A stretch of 64,000 bases of DNA from Aphelocoma coerulescens (taxonomy: Eukaryota; Chordata; Aves; Passeriformes; Corvidae), in NCBI RefSeq assembly GCF_041296385.1, contig NC_091014.1, positions 6,795,578 to 6,859,577 of the forward strand, given 5' to 3'. Positions 12,681-24,660 of this stretch are shown here, in pieces. The first letter of the stretch is position 1; every line of letters starts with the position of its first letter. The notes beneath the pieces were generated by a model. That model was not told where the DNA came from. It saw nothing but the letters and a program-made list of their open reading frames with translations, and ran no database searches. The position numbers and the translations under genes were made by a program.

Positions 12681-15600
12681 GTAAGTGTTTAATGAGCCTT
12701 GTGCTTAGTGATACAGATTACATTAATAGCTCTGTCCACATCACGCAATTTTTGTTTTATTAAGATTGATTTTTGCCATTTCTAATCCTAAGTGGTTGCT
12801 GGTGTTGTCTCAGTTGTTAAACTCAAAGGCCAGAAATAACTTCTGAGCTTTGGTACAACAGCTTGTTATTCTGGTCTGATTGTCTCTGAGAGCTTGGAGA
12901 GTGCTACTCTCCAGCCCTTCCTCCCAGAGAACCGGGAATGGCAGCAAGGGCTGCTCTGCCCTTGCTTTTTTAAATAGCTCATGAAGGAATTTAAGGATAG
13001 TGGTTGTTCTACATGCTGCTTTTTGCTTAATCTCTTTGTTGACACTCCTGAATAAAGGTCTCAGCTTATTCCACCTTAATTAGATGAGTAACAAATATGT
13101 CACCATAAACAAAGCCATCCTCGCATTAGTGAGCATGAGTGTGTGGCCATTTAAATCATGAGTGAGTAACTGAGGGAGTAGGATGCACTTCTGTGTTTTT
13201 CCCAATTAGCAGGGTGAATCAGGCAGTCAACTCAACAGTACACTTTGTACTGTGACAGACTAAGCCTAGAAAGCAGGTATGGTTCCTTCCATATTTTTTT
13301 TATCATCACGACCATTTGAAAAGCATCCATTTTTAATTGACGAAAGAACACTTTGGTAAATGTGCTTGCCCTAAGTGGAAATCTAAATCTCTGTCTTGCC
13401 TTAAACATAGAATTAGGCTTTCTGTCTCTTTCCTTCTGCCCTCCCTGATAGTTTCCTTTTTTAATGTGGTAGTTTTCTGTGAAAGAGTAAGTGGCAAAAC
13501 CTGTATTTATCTGTGTACCTCAGACACACTCATGCTTTTGTGCTGCTTTCTGACACCTGGAGGCAATTCTAAAGCTGTTCCCTTTTTTTGTTGTTTCCAC
13601 TGAAAATACTTACTGTTAATATGACGCTGTATCCTTCAGCTTGTGTTGCTAGTTAAAACACAAAACAAGTATTATGGAATTCAGTTCCTTAACTGTTTCC
13701 GATCTGTTCTAGAAAAAAGTTGTGAAGGATCAGGAGGAGGTTAAGTACACCATTTGGGCTCAGGAAGTTAGTGTATATTGTTTATTTTATGAAAGCTGCT
13801 TGAATTTTAGAGAATTACAGTGGAAGTAGTACTTCTAGAGAATTACAACTTAATTTTAAACAGAATTGCAAGTTAATTTTGCTCATTACCACTAGTTTCC
13901 CAGGTTATCACAGTAGTAGTCAATCATGTTCCCTTGGGTTTTATTCTTATCTGCAGTAGCAGGCATGAGACTAGACATTTGAAAAAAACAGTATTGAATA
14001 ACAAAGCATGTATAAATCAGTCTGTTTGTACAGTCTTATCCTGGGTCTGCTGTGTCAGAAAATAAAAACTAGATCCTGCCATGTGATAATCCGTATGATG
14101 ATGCATCAGCTGAATTGGAATCCCTTCCTACTGTGTAATGCAGTAATTTATAGATTTGGCTGCAGGCTTAGGCAATTCCCACCAGACCTGTGAATTAGCA
14201 GTTCACAGAGCCTTTCATAGAGTTTGTGCATGAAGACAGTGAAGTGTGTACCAAGAAGTTTTAACTGTGGTGCCACAGATCCCCTTCCATGATTTTTCTT
14301 CCAGTGGTGTAGTAGGTGGCATGTCCAATAAGGCTGACAGCTCACGTGTGTGGAGTAAAGGGTTGGACAATATAAACCCTTCTCAATACAGGCATAATTT
14401 CAGTTTCTGAATTTGAGAAGGGGTCTGTGTTAAACTGAACATGAAGGAAATTCTGCCTAATTGCTAGAATATGCTCCTAGAGACTTCATCTTCTTGCTTC
14501 AGTAGTTTTATTATAAAAGTTCAGAAGATGCAGAAGCTTTGATGGCCTAATGAGAAGAAAGGAATAGGCAACTTTGTTTAGACGAAGAATTTCTTATTAT
14601 ACCAATTCTGAGAAAGGAGGGGATCTATTTTCAGGCACACTGCACCTTCACAGCCCCAAAACAGAAGCAACTAAAGACTCAACTGCCTCTTCATTTAGCC
14701 CTTTCCTGGGTCTGTTCACCTAGAGACATGGCAAGGAAGGTCAAGGTTGGCTTTGATTATTTTGGGTTTTTGTAATGGCCTTGCAAACTAAAGAAGTGTA
14801 ACAGTGCTTCTTATGACAGGCCTGTACTGCTGCAGGTTTCTTCCTATCTGATTGTAAAAAAAACAGGCTCTTAAAGTTTCTCAGTGTCAAACTGCATTAG
14901 TCACTAAATATAACCTTTGTATTGCATCTGTGGAATTCGAACAAAACCAGGGTTGTGGTAATAGGGACAAATACTTGGATTGGCTTCAGCTTTCGCTGAC
15001 TGCTCACAGCTGGTTTGGCTGACTTCTAGCTGGTCCTGCATCCTGTGTGTCTGTGCTGGCATCACTTGCTGGGGAACTGGTTGTCAGTTTAGGAATGACT
15101 AGGAGATGGACATCAATTGCCATGTGCTAAAAAAGTCTTTAAAATTCTGCATGTGGGATCCTTTCCAGTCAGCTGTTGTCACTTCAGTTTAATTTTGCCA
15201 GATTCCTCAGCTTCCCTTACCTACACGATGGTGCTTTCAGTTAATCTTTTACTACTATAGGCCTTCAAGTCAGTTTTATTTTTTTTAATGGAAAGCAAGG
15301 TGCTGCCTTGATTTTTAGGAGAATTTCCATAGAAGTGACAGATATTCAGGTCTGGATTTATGCTGCCAAATCTATCACAGCAGGTTGAGTTGAGATGGGA
15401 GGAATGTATGCCTTGGTATCTTCATGTCACACGAATGTTTGTAACCTTAAAAACTTTTACATATGAGGACGTGAATTTGCACATATATTTTGGTTTCTTT
15501 GTTAAAGAGAGGTATCCATACATCTACTTGAGAAAAGTGTATTTTCTTGATGCATGGAATCAGTTGCACTTACCCAAGGGTGAGGGCAAACAAAAACACT

Positions 15601-17489
15601 CTGTTCTTGGCAATTCTAGCTTCCAAAACCCAGTCTGGAATGACACTCCCTGACATGTGGTATAAGAATTAACTTGCCATGAAATACAGTTGAAGCAATT
15701 TAAGGACACTTAATTCCAAGATAAAACTAGGTCTGGGGGTTTTTTGAAGCAATTTGTCTTGTTCCACTGACTGAATAGGCACAGACCAGCTTCTTAAAGC
15801 CAATCCTTCTTTCAGTGCTTCTCTCTGGTAATTGGACTGGGTATCTATTCTCAGCCATGAGTGAACTGCTTTAGTTTCTATGTGTGAATAATGTGCTAGG
15901 ACAATCGTGCTACCTATGAAAACCATGGCAGAGGTGCTGGTTGTACCTGAAGGGAGCTGTGCTAATTGGAACTGCACTGATAGTAAGCTATGTCAGTGCC
16001 TTGGATCTGTTGCTGTAACTTCAGTACTTTACCATCTGTATCTGAACATGTCTCACTGAGTGATAGCTTTGAGGGATAGTGAGTTCTTGTTATTCTTGGT
16101 GGATCACACTGTGGTTTTTATTTCATTTTTTGCCTTTGGATCAGACAGATCCTTGGTTAATACCACAGTTCGCCACCACTCTTTCTGGGGCAGTGGTGAC
16201 CTCCAGATTTTGTTCAAGTGACTATTTCATTTGATCACTAATCAGATGGCTTAAACTGGGAGAGGCCATGACTCTAAAAAAGAGATTTTGCTAGTTCTGA
16301 TTATTTTTTCAAACAGGCTTTCTCTCTGGCTCTAACAAGACTTGATAGCCAGTCACTGAAGATGATTTGTCACTCCTGGATCCCTTGTATAGTACAGGTG
16401 ACATTCTGAATGTTGGTTACAGAGACATGAGGAGCAAGTATGCTGTGAGTAGTCTGAGGTGGCTTAGTGTTTTGTTTCACACACTCAGCCGTTTAACTCA
16501 GGAGTGACCTGGTTGTTTTGTAGTTATGGTGTTTCTCATAGCCTAACAATTCATTATTATGATCCTTATCCCTTTTGCATCAGTACAGATAATTCAGATG
16601 CAATAGATCTGGCATTCTAAGTGCACCATGCTCGTGTCTCTTTACCCCAACGTCTCTGACGAGAATCCACTGGGAATCCAGTGTAGATTTAGGGGTTCTG
16701 GAAAACGACAGATCACGTGTCTGTTAGCCCACTGCCACCTTTTTTCCTCACAGTTTGAATGAGTCTTGTGATGCTGAGTTGCATTTCAGGTACATTCAAG
16801 GGAAAGTCCTGAGAAAGACTCCTTTCATAAAATTAATGTGTTTTTCCCCCTTGACACTGATACTCCACAGGCTTTACTGTACTACAAGACCTTTCACTCT
16901 GTCCAAGGACTTTGCCAAATAACAATACACAAAAAAATGAGAAGAATTTTTAACTGTTTGCTTTGTATGGATACAGCTGCCTTGGGGCAGGTGGAAGCCA
17001 TTCCATACAGGGTGTGGAGAGAGCTCTGCTATGCTTCATCTGCTTCAAACTGATGTTGGTATGACCTGGAAGCGTATGCCTTGGAAAAATAAGAGCCTGA
17101 CTTTTAGCAAGGAATGATCTTGTTTTAAAATGTGCTAGTGAGAATATGGATCCTGAAGGCAGTTTGGGCTCTATGCACAAACTGCATCATTCTGCATCAA
17201 AGCAGGATCTGGTGGATAGATTATTCCAGCAGGTGGGCAAGTCTGCTCTTTAAATCACACTGATAAGCATTCCTGACTTCCAGAGCATTTTTCTTTGTGT
17301 ACTCCATTACTTTTCACAGAATACTTGTATTAGAGTTTCTGTAATGTGAAAGCCAAGTTCTGTCTCACCTTCAGTGCATGTAGAGAAGATTTGTTGTGAT
17401 TATATGGGTGGTCAACTTCTTATAAATTAAAATACACACAGGGCTGCATCTGCCCACCACCCTTTCATTCTCTCCTGTTTTAAATATAA

Positions 17490-17690
17490 CACGCTCCATT
17501 ATTTGAGCCTTCCTGTGCAGCTAAACTCACAGCGCTCCATGCGTTGTTCTGGACCCTGTCCAGCTTGGCTGCATCCTTTCCAAAGTTCAGCAACTGAATC
17601 TGAACTCTGTGTTCCAAATGAGGATGTGCTGTCATGTCATCACCCTGGTTAATATATCCCAGAACGAGATCTGCATCCCTGAATAGCAGA
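17490..17690 (-). repeat. Decayed CR1 LINE fragment (reverse transcriptase C-terminal region)
   Basis: The - strand translates to a run containing LGYINQGDD, PHLEHRVQIQ and KLDRVQNNAW. These line up in order and spacing with the CR1 ORF2 C-terminal pattern (LGxINxG, PHLEYCVQFW, LERVQRRAT). The DNA also shows 'tctggaccctgtccagcttg'. It is far more diverged than the CR1 copies elsewhere in the window. Ends are approximate. Confidence 0.6.
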
Positions 17691-18316
17691 TATTTTTCCC
17701 TCTTTATGGCACTTAAACTGACAGAGTCACAGATCGTGGAGGTACCTTGCAGTAACTTCATCTCAGCATCATTTTTTAGTTCATCTGTGAGTGCATTTTT
17801 GGGGGCCACATCATAAAGGCTTCAAATCAAGGTATGTGACATTTTGTGTTTGCACCTATTGGTCAAGTCAACGACCCTCTCATGAGAAATTAGCTTGGTG
17901 TGAAATTACTTGATTTTTTTATGAAAACTATTTAGTGTCTTTCGCCTGAAATGTATCCTCAATTTTCTCAATGTTGTTCTAACACAATTTCTTTTTCCAT
18001 TTAATTTCTATGAGCTGATCAGCCTTATTTTGTTTATCAAAGAGATGTCTTCAGGGTTCAAGTAGATATTCAGCTTGCTTTCTTTAAAAGTAGGTTAGGA
18101 GTAATTTAGTCAGTTTATGACTTTAGCTCATCTAGTTTCTTTTAAGTACTTGTAGATAATTTGTTTCATCACTTAGGACCTATTGATTATATGCTTTGCT
18201 ACCTATTATGAAGCACACGGGTACAATTATGCTCGTAAACTGAAGAAAACAACACTCAATATTATAGTCTTCTTCACCAAATGAAATGGTATTATCAAAA
18301 CCATCAGATAGTGGGT

Positions 18317-18660
18317 TGTAGAGGAAGCACTTTTTGACACAGCACGCAATTACACTCCGGAACTCCCTGCCACAGAATGCTGTGAATGCCAGTCATTTCC
18401 ATGGCTCAAACAATAAGATGAATTCATGCTAGAAAAGCTCATTAAGGGCTGTTAAATATGCAGATGCATCTGGGAAGTCCTTAAGACATGTATTGCTGGG
18501 AACTGGAAGGATTTAGGGGAGAAAAAGATATATCCATCCAATATACAGCAACACCCCCACCAACCTCTCTCCCTTGTCCTGTGTGTTCATAGCTGCTGAG
18601 GGCTACTGAGCTAAATGGGCTTTTTGGTCTGCTCCTGTGTAGTAGTTCCTGTTCTCAGCT
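18317..18660 (+). repeat. Ancient CR1/L3-like LINE 3' end
   Basis: In order on the + strand: 'gaggaagcactttttgacac', 'ggaactccctgccacagaat', 'gatgaattcatgctagaaaa', 'gggctgttaaatatgcagat' and finally 'gctaaatgggctttttggtc' leading to 'agtagttcctgttct'. This series matches the 3' region of old amniote CR1/L3-type elements, which end near 'gatggacctttggtctgacc' and 'ggcagttcttatgttc'. Divergence is high, so the insertion is old. I recognised it from memory of the family consensus, not by search. Confidence 0.75.
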
Positions 18661-20790
18661 GTAATTCACTTGCTTTCAGCTTCAGTAACACAGCAGTACA
18701 ATCCATTCCGTCTCCCTTTTCTGTAAATCTTGTCAGAGGTACTTGACTTCTTCTGTGCTAAAGCTTTTATGCCTGTTCTGATACAGTTCCTGCATGTAGG
18801 GCTTTCCTTTTCACCCCTTCTAACAAGTAAAACTGCCTTGTTATTAACAGACTGTGGCCCAAGTGGTGCTACACTGGCCTTTGTACTTCATATTAGAATA
18901 GTTTGCTTCATTTGAGAAGCATCCAGTCACTTCTCTCCCACAGAATTGTGCCTATTAATTCTTTGCCACTGTCAAGTGATTGATAAATCAGTTGAATCTG
19001 GCATTCTCCTGGTGTTTTGCTAATTGAGGTTTGGTTCCTTAGCAGTTTTTAGAAGGTTGTTTTGGTTTTTTTTAAGCACTGCAGATGTCTTGGGATTTCC
19101 TGTGCTGGTCTGTTTCTGTCAAAGCTGTGCTGGTCTTAGGATTTTAGACCTGGATGTGATGTTCAGAATTTCTTAAGATGTATATGAAAAATTGTGGGCC
19201 TCTGGATATTAAGTCATTGTTTTAAACAGGTAGGAAAGGAATCAAGGAATCTTTTCTATGAAACAGATTGTATTCTTCTTTTCTTTCTCTTCTTTTTTTT
19301 TTTCCTCTTTTATACCACACACTGTTATAACAGACTCTTTCCTGTTTGGCGTAAGCAGGAAATGTGTGGCTGCACAGAGATCTAAAATATTAATGCCAGC
19401 TGAGCATACTCAGCTATTTCAGCTGTATGCATCCCAAATTTCTTCTGTCCAAACAGTCTTTTTAATCCTCCTAATTTAATGTAATTTTAAGCTGAGGCAC
19501 AGTTACCGAGTTTCAAATTCAGGCTGTCTTTTTAGTAAGTAAAACAGTAGCTTTAAAGTTTGCAGTGTTAGGTGTATGTGAGATTTAGTTTAGGGAGGTG
19601 TGTTTGTGTATCAAGAGTAGGGAATAGATGGAAACTTTGAGGTGAGTAACTCAAGTAGCTGAAAAGACTTTTCTTTGACTATTAAAAAACACAGATTCAT
19701 CAAGAAGAAAGGAAGCCTGGAAAACCAGCCTGGAAAGAATATGAACTGTTCCAGTACTTGGAATATATGGAAAATGAATTAATTGCAAATAGACTTGGTA
19801 ACTTAGTTAAAACTGGTACCTGTTAAGTTACAAAAGTTCCTCCCATCTTTCTGAAGGCTTTACTATAATACAAGTAATACAGGTGGGAATAAAGCAAGTC
19901 ACTGCTTGCTTCACATCTTTGAGCTCCTTTGGTTTGACCAGCCTGAGTAGGTTTTTTTCCACTGTGATTGTGTGTCTAAAATGGGATTGTTTCCTTGGCT
20001 GGCAAACTGAAACATGCCTTGCCTGAGGGAGTTTCTATCCAGACTGGATGCCTTGCATCTCAGTACAGTGCCCTGACCTAACACTGCCTGTTCTCCAGAG
20101 ATGTTGGTTTTGGGGTTTGTTTGTTTGTTTTGTTTTTTTTTTTTTTCCTGATGAAATGTGACATTGATCATCGTGAAGGGAAACTGCACAAGGAAACAGA
20201 TCGAAGTACTAACAGAGATGAGGTTGGCCTTTCACATCTTGGTATGCCATTTATAACAAATGTGTTTACAAAGGGATGATTACTCAATTTAGATCCTTCA
20301 CCTAAAGGGACACTGCTCGTTTCAGCAAGATCCATGAGGGATGGTTAAATCAGGTAAAGCTCTCCTGCAAATCTTACCTGCCATGGAAAAATGCTCAGTC
20401 TTACAGCACAGAAAAGGATGGAAGGAAGTGCTTCTGGAAGTCTTTGCTTCCTTGCTTTATTCTTTGCTCTGCTCTTGATTAAACAAGTTAAGCTCAGGTG
20501 GGAGCAGTTTTTTTAGGTGCACAGTGTGGTGCAGTAATTCCTGTACCACACTCTGGATTTGTTGCCACTATGCACTTTTTAAACACCACCCCCTCTTCTT
20601 TTCCTTTGCCTGTGTAAGTCTGGCTCTTGCAGTGAGCTCACCCTCTACAAAAGGTTCTTGGAGTCTTGTTCAGTTCCAGCTCAGGGCTACCTAACAAGGG
20701 CTCCTTTCCTGTCATTCTCTCGCCTACTGCACATAGCAGCCCTATGAGTATTTGGGTGGGGAAGGAAGGAGATTGCAACATCCATTAAGG

Positions 20791-20805
20791 AAAAAAAAAA
20801 AAAAA
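20791..20805. repeat. Poly-A run (15 A)
   Basis: Fifteen A in a row inside PROSER2 intron 2. No retroelement body is recognised to its left, so I treat it as simple sequence. Confidence 0.85.
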
Positions 20806-22532
20806 CAACCAAGAAACAAAAAAGGAAGGCTTGTCTGTCTCTTGCTTTTCAAGTGCAGCTGTAAAACTTTCCTTGGCCTTTGAAAACTGACATGTGGTGG
20901 GTGCGAGCTGTGGAATACGTCAGCCTTTGAAGTTCATCTTTTAAAGAGGCAGTGGCAAATGGCATCCAAATTTCAGCCTCTGTAGCAGTTTTTCTACAAG
21001 CTGGAATAAGTTACTTATTCTGACAGTACACTGTGGATAGTAAGTTAGAAATAACCACACCTCTGTACATCTTTCCCATCCACCAAATGTTCTATTGGCC
21101 ACACAAGAGAAGGCAGTTAAGAGCCCCAAAGCTTTTCTTTTCTGATCTGTAGTGTTCTAGGTGCTTGGAGACCAGCTACCACTGTGTACAATGCAGCACA
21201 TTATATTTCTTAATCTATAGGCATTACTTTCCTACAGAGCTGTGTTGTTCTTATTTTTAATGCTGAGAATGGGAATAAAAGCTTTGTTTGTGCAAGGAGT
21301 AAACAGGTAAAGCTGTGCACAGGTTTTTTTAGTCTAATCTAATGTAAGATGATCTGAACAGGCACAATGAGTTTGAGGCAAGTTGTGCTGCCCTAGCAAG
21401 AACGTGGCTACCTCTTGAATATTTGGACTGCATACCTTTATGTATTTACCTAAATTCTCCCAGCCCTCCACTGAGAAGTAGCTTTTTTACCATGTCTGCA
21501 CATGCAATGAGGTGTCCTTGGTGCTTCTTTGTTAAGTTACTGACAGCAAAGTTTCCAGTATATGCTTGGCAGGGGAGAAATTCAATCCAGAAAAGGGAAA
21601 ACCTCTCTTGCTTTTCAACAATATATACTTACATTCCAGACCTTACACAGTTCTCTTGGGAAATGTCTTTCCTGTGTCCATTGTCTTAATGCAGTACCTT
21701 TCTTAATCATTCTTTGTCCTCTCCAAGCTTCTGGAAAAGTGAGTGTTTCCCAGGGTGTTGGGAAAAGAGCTAATGCATTCCTGCCCAGCATTCTCATAGT
21801 GATAATGTGTTAATCAAGTTAATCAAGAGCAGTGACTCAGAGAAAATGAAGACTGGATAAACCAAGTGATTATTTATCACTTCTATGGTCTACAGGATTG
21901 TTTCCTGCTGAAGAAAATAGCCTAAGGCAGTATACTGCTGTGGAGCATATCTTCATATTTATTCTTGGGTTTTCCTTTCTGTAACTCAAAGGTAAAATCT
22001 TTAGAAACCTGCTCCCTCCTAACTATTACTTCTTTGTAATCTGTCATGTAACTGGATAATTTATACTCTGTGGGGGTAGAGACACTTCTTAGCTCCAGCT
22101 TTGCTTTCAGAAGCCAAGTCCCACTTTGGACTAGACCAAAAAGGAAATCAGCCTGTTTCTGGGACTGTCCTGAGTGCACCCTTTCCCTCCCATGTTGTTC
22201 CCCAAGCCTTGTCCCTGAATGTGACACAGAACACAGTTTAGCCCAGTTTGGAACCAGAAGAAGCCATCCTAACCCTTGCAAAGGCACCAGTGGGTGCAGG
22301 GCTTTTTTTTTTTGCCTTTTTTTTTTTAGTAGCTTTTATGGCTTTTATGATCTTTTAGCAATTTGTTCTGTACAACTCAAATGAAGACTTCTTTGCCAAA
22401 CTAAAGGATGTACTATACCAGTTACTGCTCTTTGGATTTTTAAAAAAATTTTTTTGTCTTCTAGCATTGTAATATCTAAATGTCTCTTTGGGAAGGTGTT
22501 CATCTTTCTGGTTTTTTTTTTTTTCCTCACAG

Positions 22533-22785
22533 GATGATGAAAGTTTGAAATACTTAACTCATGAAGAACAGGATGTTCTCATGTTCTTTGAGGAAACCAT
22601 AGATGCCTTAGAAGATGACTTGGAGGAGATGGCTCTACGTGACAGTGGCATCCACTGTCAGTCCCCAAGGTCGACAGAAGAAAATGTGTCCAGTCATTCA
22701 GAGACTGAAGATATCATTGATTTAGTACAGTCAACACCTGAGAGCAGTGACCATGAAGACCCTTCCAGCAGAGATACAGAACCAG
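22533..22785 (+). CDS. PROSER2: PROSER2 exon 3 (residues 46-129 plus one base)
   Basis: The acceptor is CCTCACAG|GATGATG after a long T tract; the donor is ACCAG|GTAGTT (cut after 22785). The 253 bases give 84 codons plus one base. That base joins TG of the next exon to make Val130, so the phases fit exactly. The segment begins DDESLKYLTHEEQDVLMFFE, the best-ordered part of the protein: an acidic stretch likely to be helical, which I take as the conserved head of the SARG/PROSER2-like family. It is followed by a Ser/Glu-rich tail with many possible phosphorylation sites. The donor is weak at +5 and +6 (T,T). Read-through would add a short tail ending at a stop at 22821-22823. Confidence 0.9.
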
Positions 22786-23674
22786 GTAGTTGTGTTTCTT
22801 GCAAGAGTGGGTTTTCCCTTTGATCAAGCCCTGACCTATTCCAGTTCTCCTTAGAAACAGCTAAAAAAATTCTGTACCTTCCTTACTACCTCAAGATAAA
22901 TTTGTTACACATCAGGAGCTCTAAGGACTGTGATTTTAATTTGCCTTGGGGTTTTTTAAATTCTTGCTGCTACTGTAAGTTATTTTCTAATTTTTCCATG
23001 TCCCTCATGGGGGTCGTGCATCTGATGAAGCTTTTGGTCTGCTCTCTCAGTCTTCTGCCTGGAGACTGACTTGTCACTGTTGTGCACAGTCATTACAAGG
23101 CAGACAGTATTCACCAGCCTGTTCACACTCGGCTTTTCTCTAAGACTTCTTAAGATTTTCTCCAAGAGTTTTAAGATAGCAGATTGTTTTCAGTGTTACT
23201 TTGTGTGGGACTGAAAGGCACACTTTCCTATCAGTGGGTTTGTGACAAGATAGCATATGGCATGTTGTTTTTGTCACCCTGTAGAGTGTGTTCTCTCTGT
23301 GTTTGGAGAATGAATCTATCAGCTAGTACACACAGTGGGATGTAATGTGTCCTCTCCTGGCTGTTTTAATAAAAAATAAGAACTGCAAAACTCTTATGAA
23401 AGAGCAGCCATTGAAGCACAGTGGAGCAACACACAGACTTTGAATGAGAGGCAGAGAGAGGGCTGAGGTAGTGGCACATTGTAAATGTGGTGATTTGAGC
23501 TATGGCACTGCCTATGAGATGCCATTGCTGGGAGTTCAGTTCTAGTTTCTTCTGGCTATGTGGGCTGAGGTTGAGTTGGAAAGGTAGGGAGAGGGGAGAA
23601 ATGATGCTAAAAGACGGTTTTGCATTCTGCTCTGTGTGAAGACTTAATGACATCTCTGCTGCTTTGCCTTTCAG
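22786..23674 (+). other. PROSER2: PROSER2 intron 3 (0.9 kb)
   Basis: A short intron between GTAGTT and CTTTGCCTTTCAG. Nothing else is recognised in it. Confidence 0.85.
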
Positions 23675-24660
23675 TGTTGGATACTACCCGGAGAGCCGAG
23701 AGCCCTCAGCCTGCTGTACCTGCTGACCTTCCCCCACAGCCCCCTGCACCACCACCAACGGTGTCAGAGACACTTCCTCCTCCACCCCCTCCTCCAGTGC
23801 AGCACCCAAAGCTGCTCCGTTCCATCCCCACTCCTCTCATCATGGCCCAGAAGATCTGTGAGCAGCAGGCGGAGAGCCGGGCGCGCTTCCCTGGTGCCCT
23901 CAAGGAAGGGAATTCCGAAAGGAAGAAAGTCCCAGTAGCCAACGGTGATTATTTCACAGCACCCAAGCACCCTCCTGCCCCCGCCCCCAAACTGCACCGG
24001 TTCCCAAGCAACATCAACATAACAAATGTCAGTGGCAAGGAGTTCAGCGAGACGATTTCCAAAGCAGCGGTTAACGTCCAGGAGCGGCGGGCTCAGGTGC
24101 TGGCCAACATCAATGGGGGAGCTCTTCTGGCAGCTGAACTGGAGGAAAAGCTGCACAAAAATGACTTCTTGTCACGTAACAGAAGTTCTTCTTTACGGGA
24201 TCTCTCCTCGGAGCAAACACGCTATGAAGCCCTGACAAAACTTGGCCTAGTTAAGGGAAAGCCAGCTCAGGACCAAGTGGACCATGCCCCAAGCACTCAG
24301 CAGTGTGATGTGCAGCCCAAGCAGGCAGAGGCTGTTACCAATGGATATCAAAACATCCATGAGATTTTAAAAAGCGAGCCCAGCCCTTTCCTTCCTATGG
24401 GCAAAACTGTAACAATCAAACCAGAGGTGGCTCTTGCCACTAACAAAGTCAGCAGCACACAGCAGAACACAGAAGAGAGTTGTAATGATTATAAACAACC
24501 TGGTGTAAGCCTGGACATGAGGAGGAGGTCGGGTTCGCTGCCCAGACCTTCAGGATTTCGATCCCAAGGGATAACGGTGAAGTTTTCTGGCCGTGGCTCA
24601 ACTGAAGAAGCCAGGAGAGAGGCACTCCGGAAACTGGGACTGCTGAAAGAGACTGCTTAA
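23675..24660 (+). CDS. PROSER2: PROSER2 exon 4, main coding exon (residues 130-457, stop)
   Basis: After the acceptor CCTTTCAG at 23674 the frame stays open for 986 bases to TAA at 24658-24660. The total protein is 457 residues; the mammalian protein is of similar size (about 435, from memory). Features in order: a proline-rich stretch with seven consecutive Pro at 164-170; a basic-helical segment around the MAQKICEQQAESR motif (from Met186); a segment with NINITNVSGKEFSE and then an Ala-rich helix (INGGALLAAELEEKLHKNDF); RYEALTKLGLVKG at 312-324; and at the C terminus a basic Ser-rich stretch leading to RREALRKLGLLK (443-454). No signal peptide, membrane helix or enzyme motif is seen. The family is largely uncharacterised; a cytoplasmic adaptor-like role is only an inference from the proline-rich, low-complexity composition. 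Identity rests on the protein pattern and on convergent UPF2 next door. Confidence 0.92.

Larger units (their letters stand above)
12681..22532 (+). other. PROSER2: PROSER2 intron 2 (9.9 kb)
   Basis: It is bounded by GTAAGT at 12681 and by an acceptor with an unusually long T tract (12 or more T, then CCTCACAG) ending at 22532. It holds two old CR1-type fragments (17490-17690 and 18317-18660) and several homopolymer runs, for example T near 19289-19301 and 20131-20148 and A at 20791-20805. I see no exon or RNA gene in the rest. Confidence 0.7.

Noticed and set aside
17480..17809. 109-codon - strand open frame
   Set aside because: Its recognisable part is CR1 reverse-transcriptase-derived and truncated, so it is annotated as a repeat.
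23764..24156. 130-codon open frame antisense to PROSER2 exon 4
   Set aside because: It is a shadow of the proline-rich coding strand, with no domain and no splice or promoter support.
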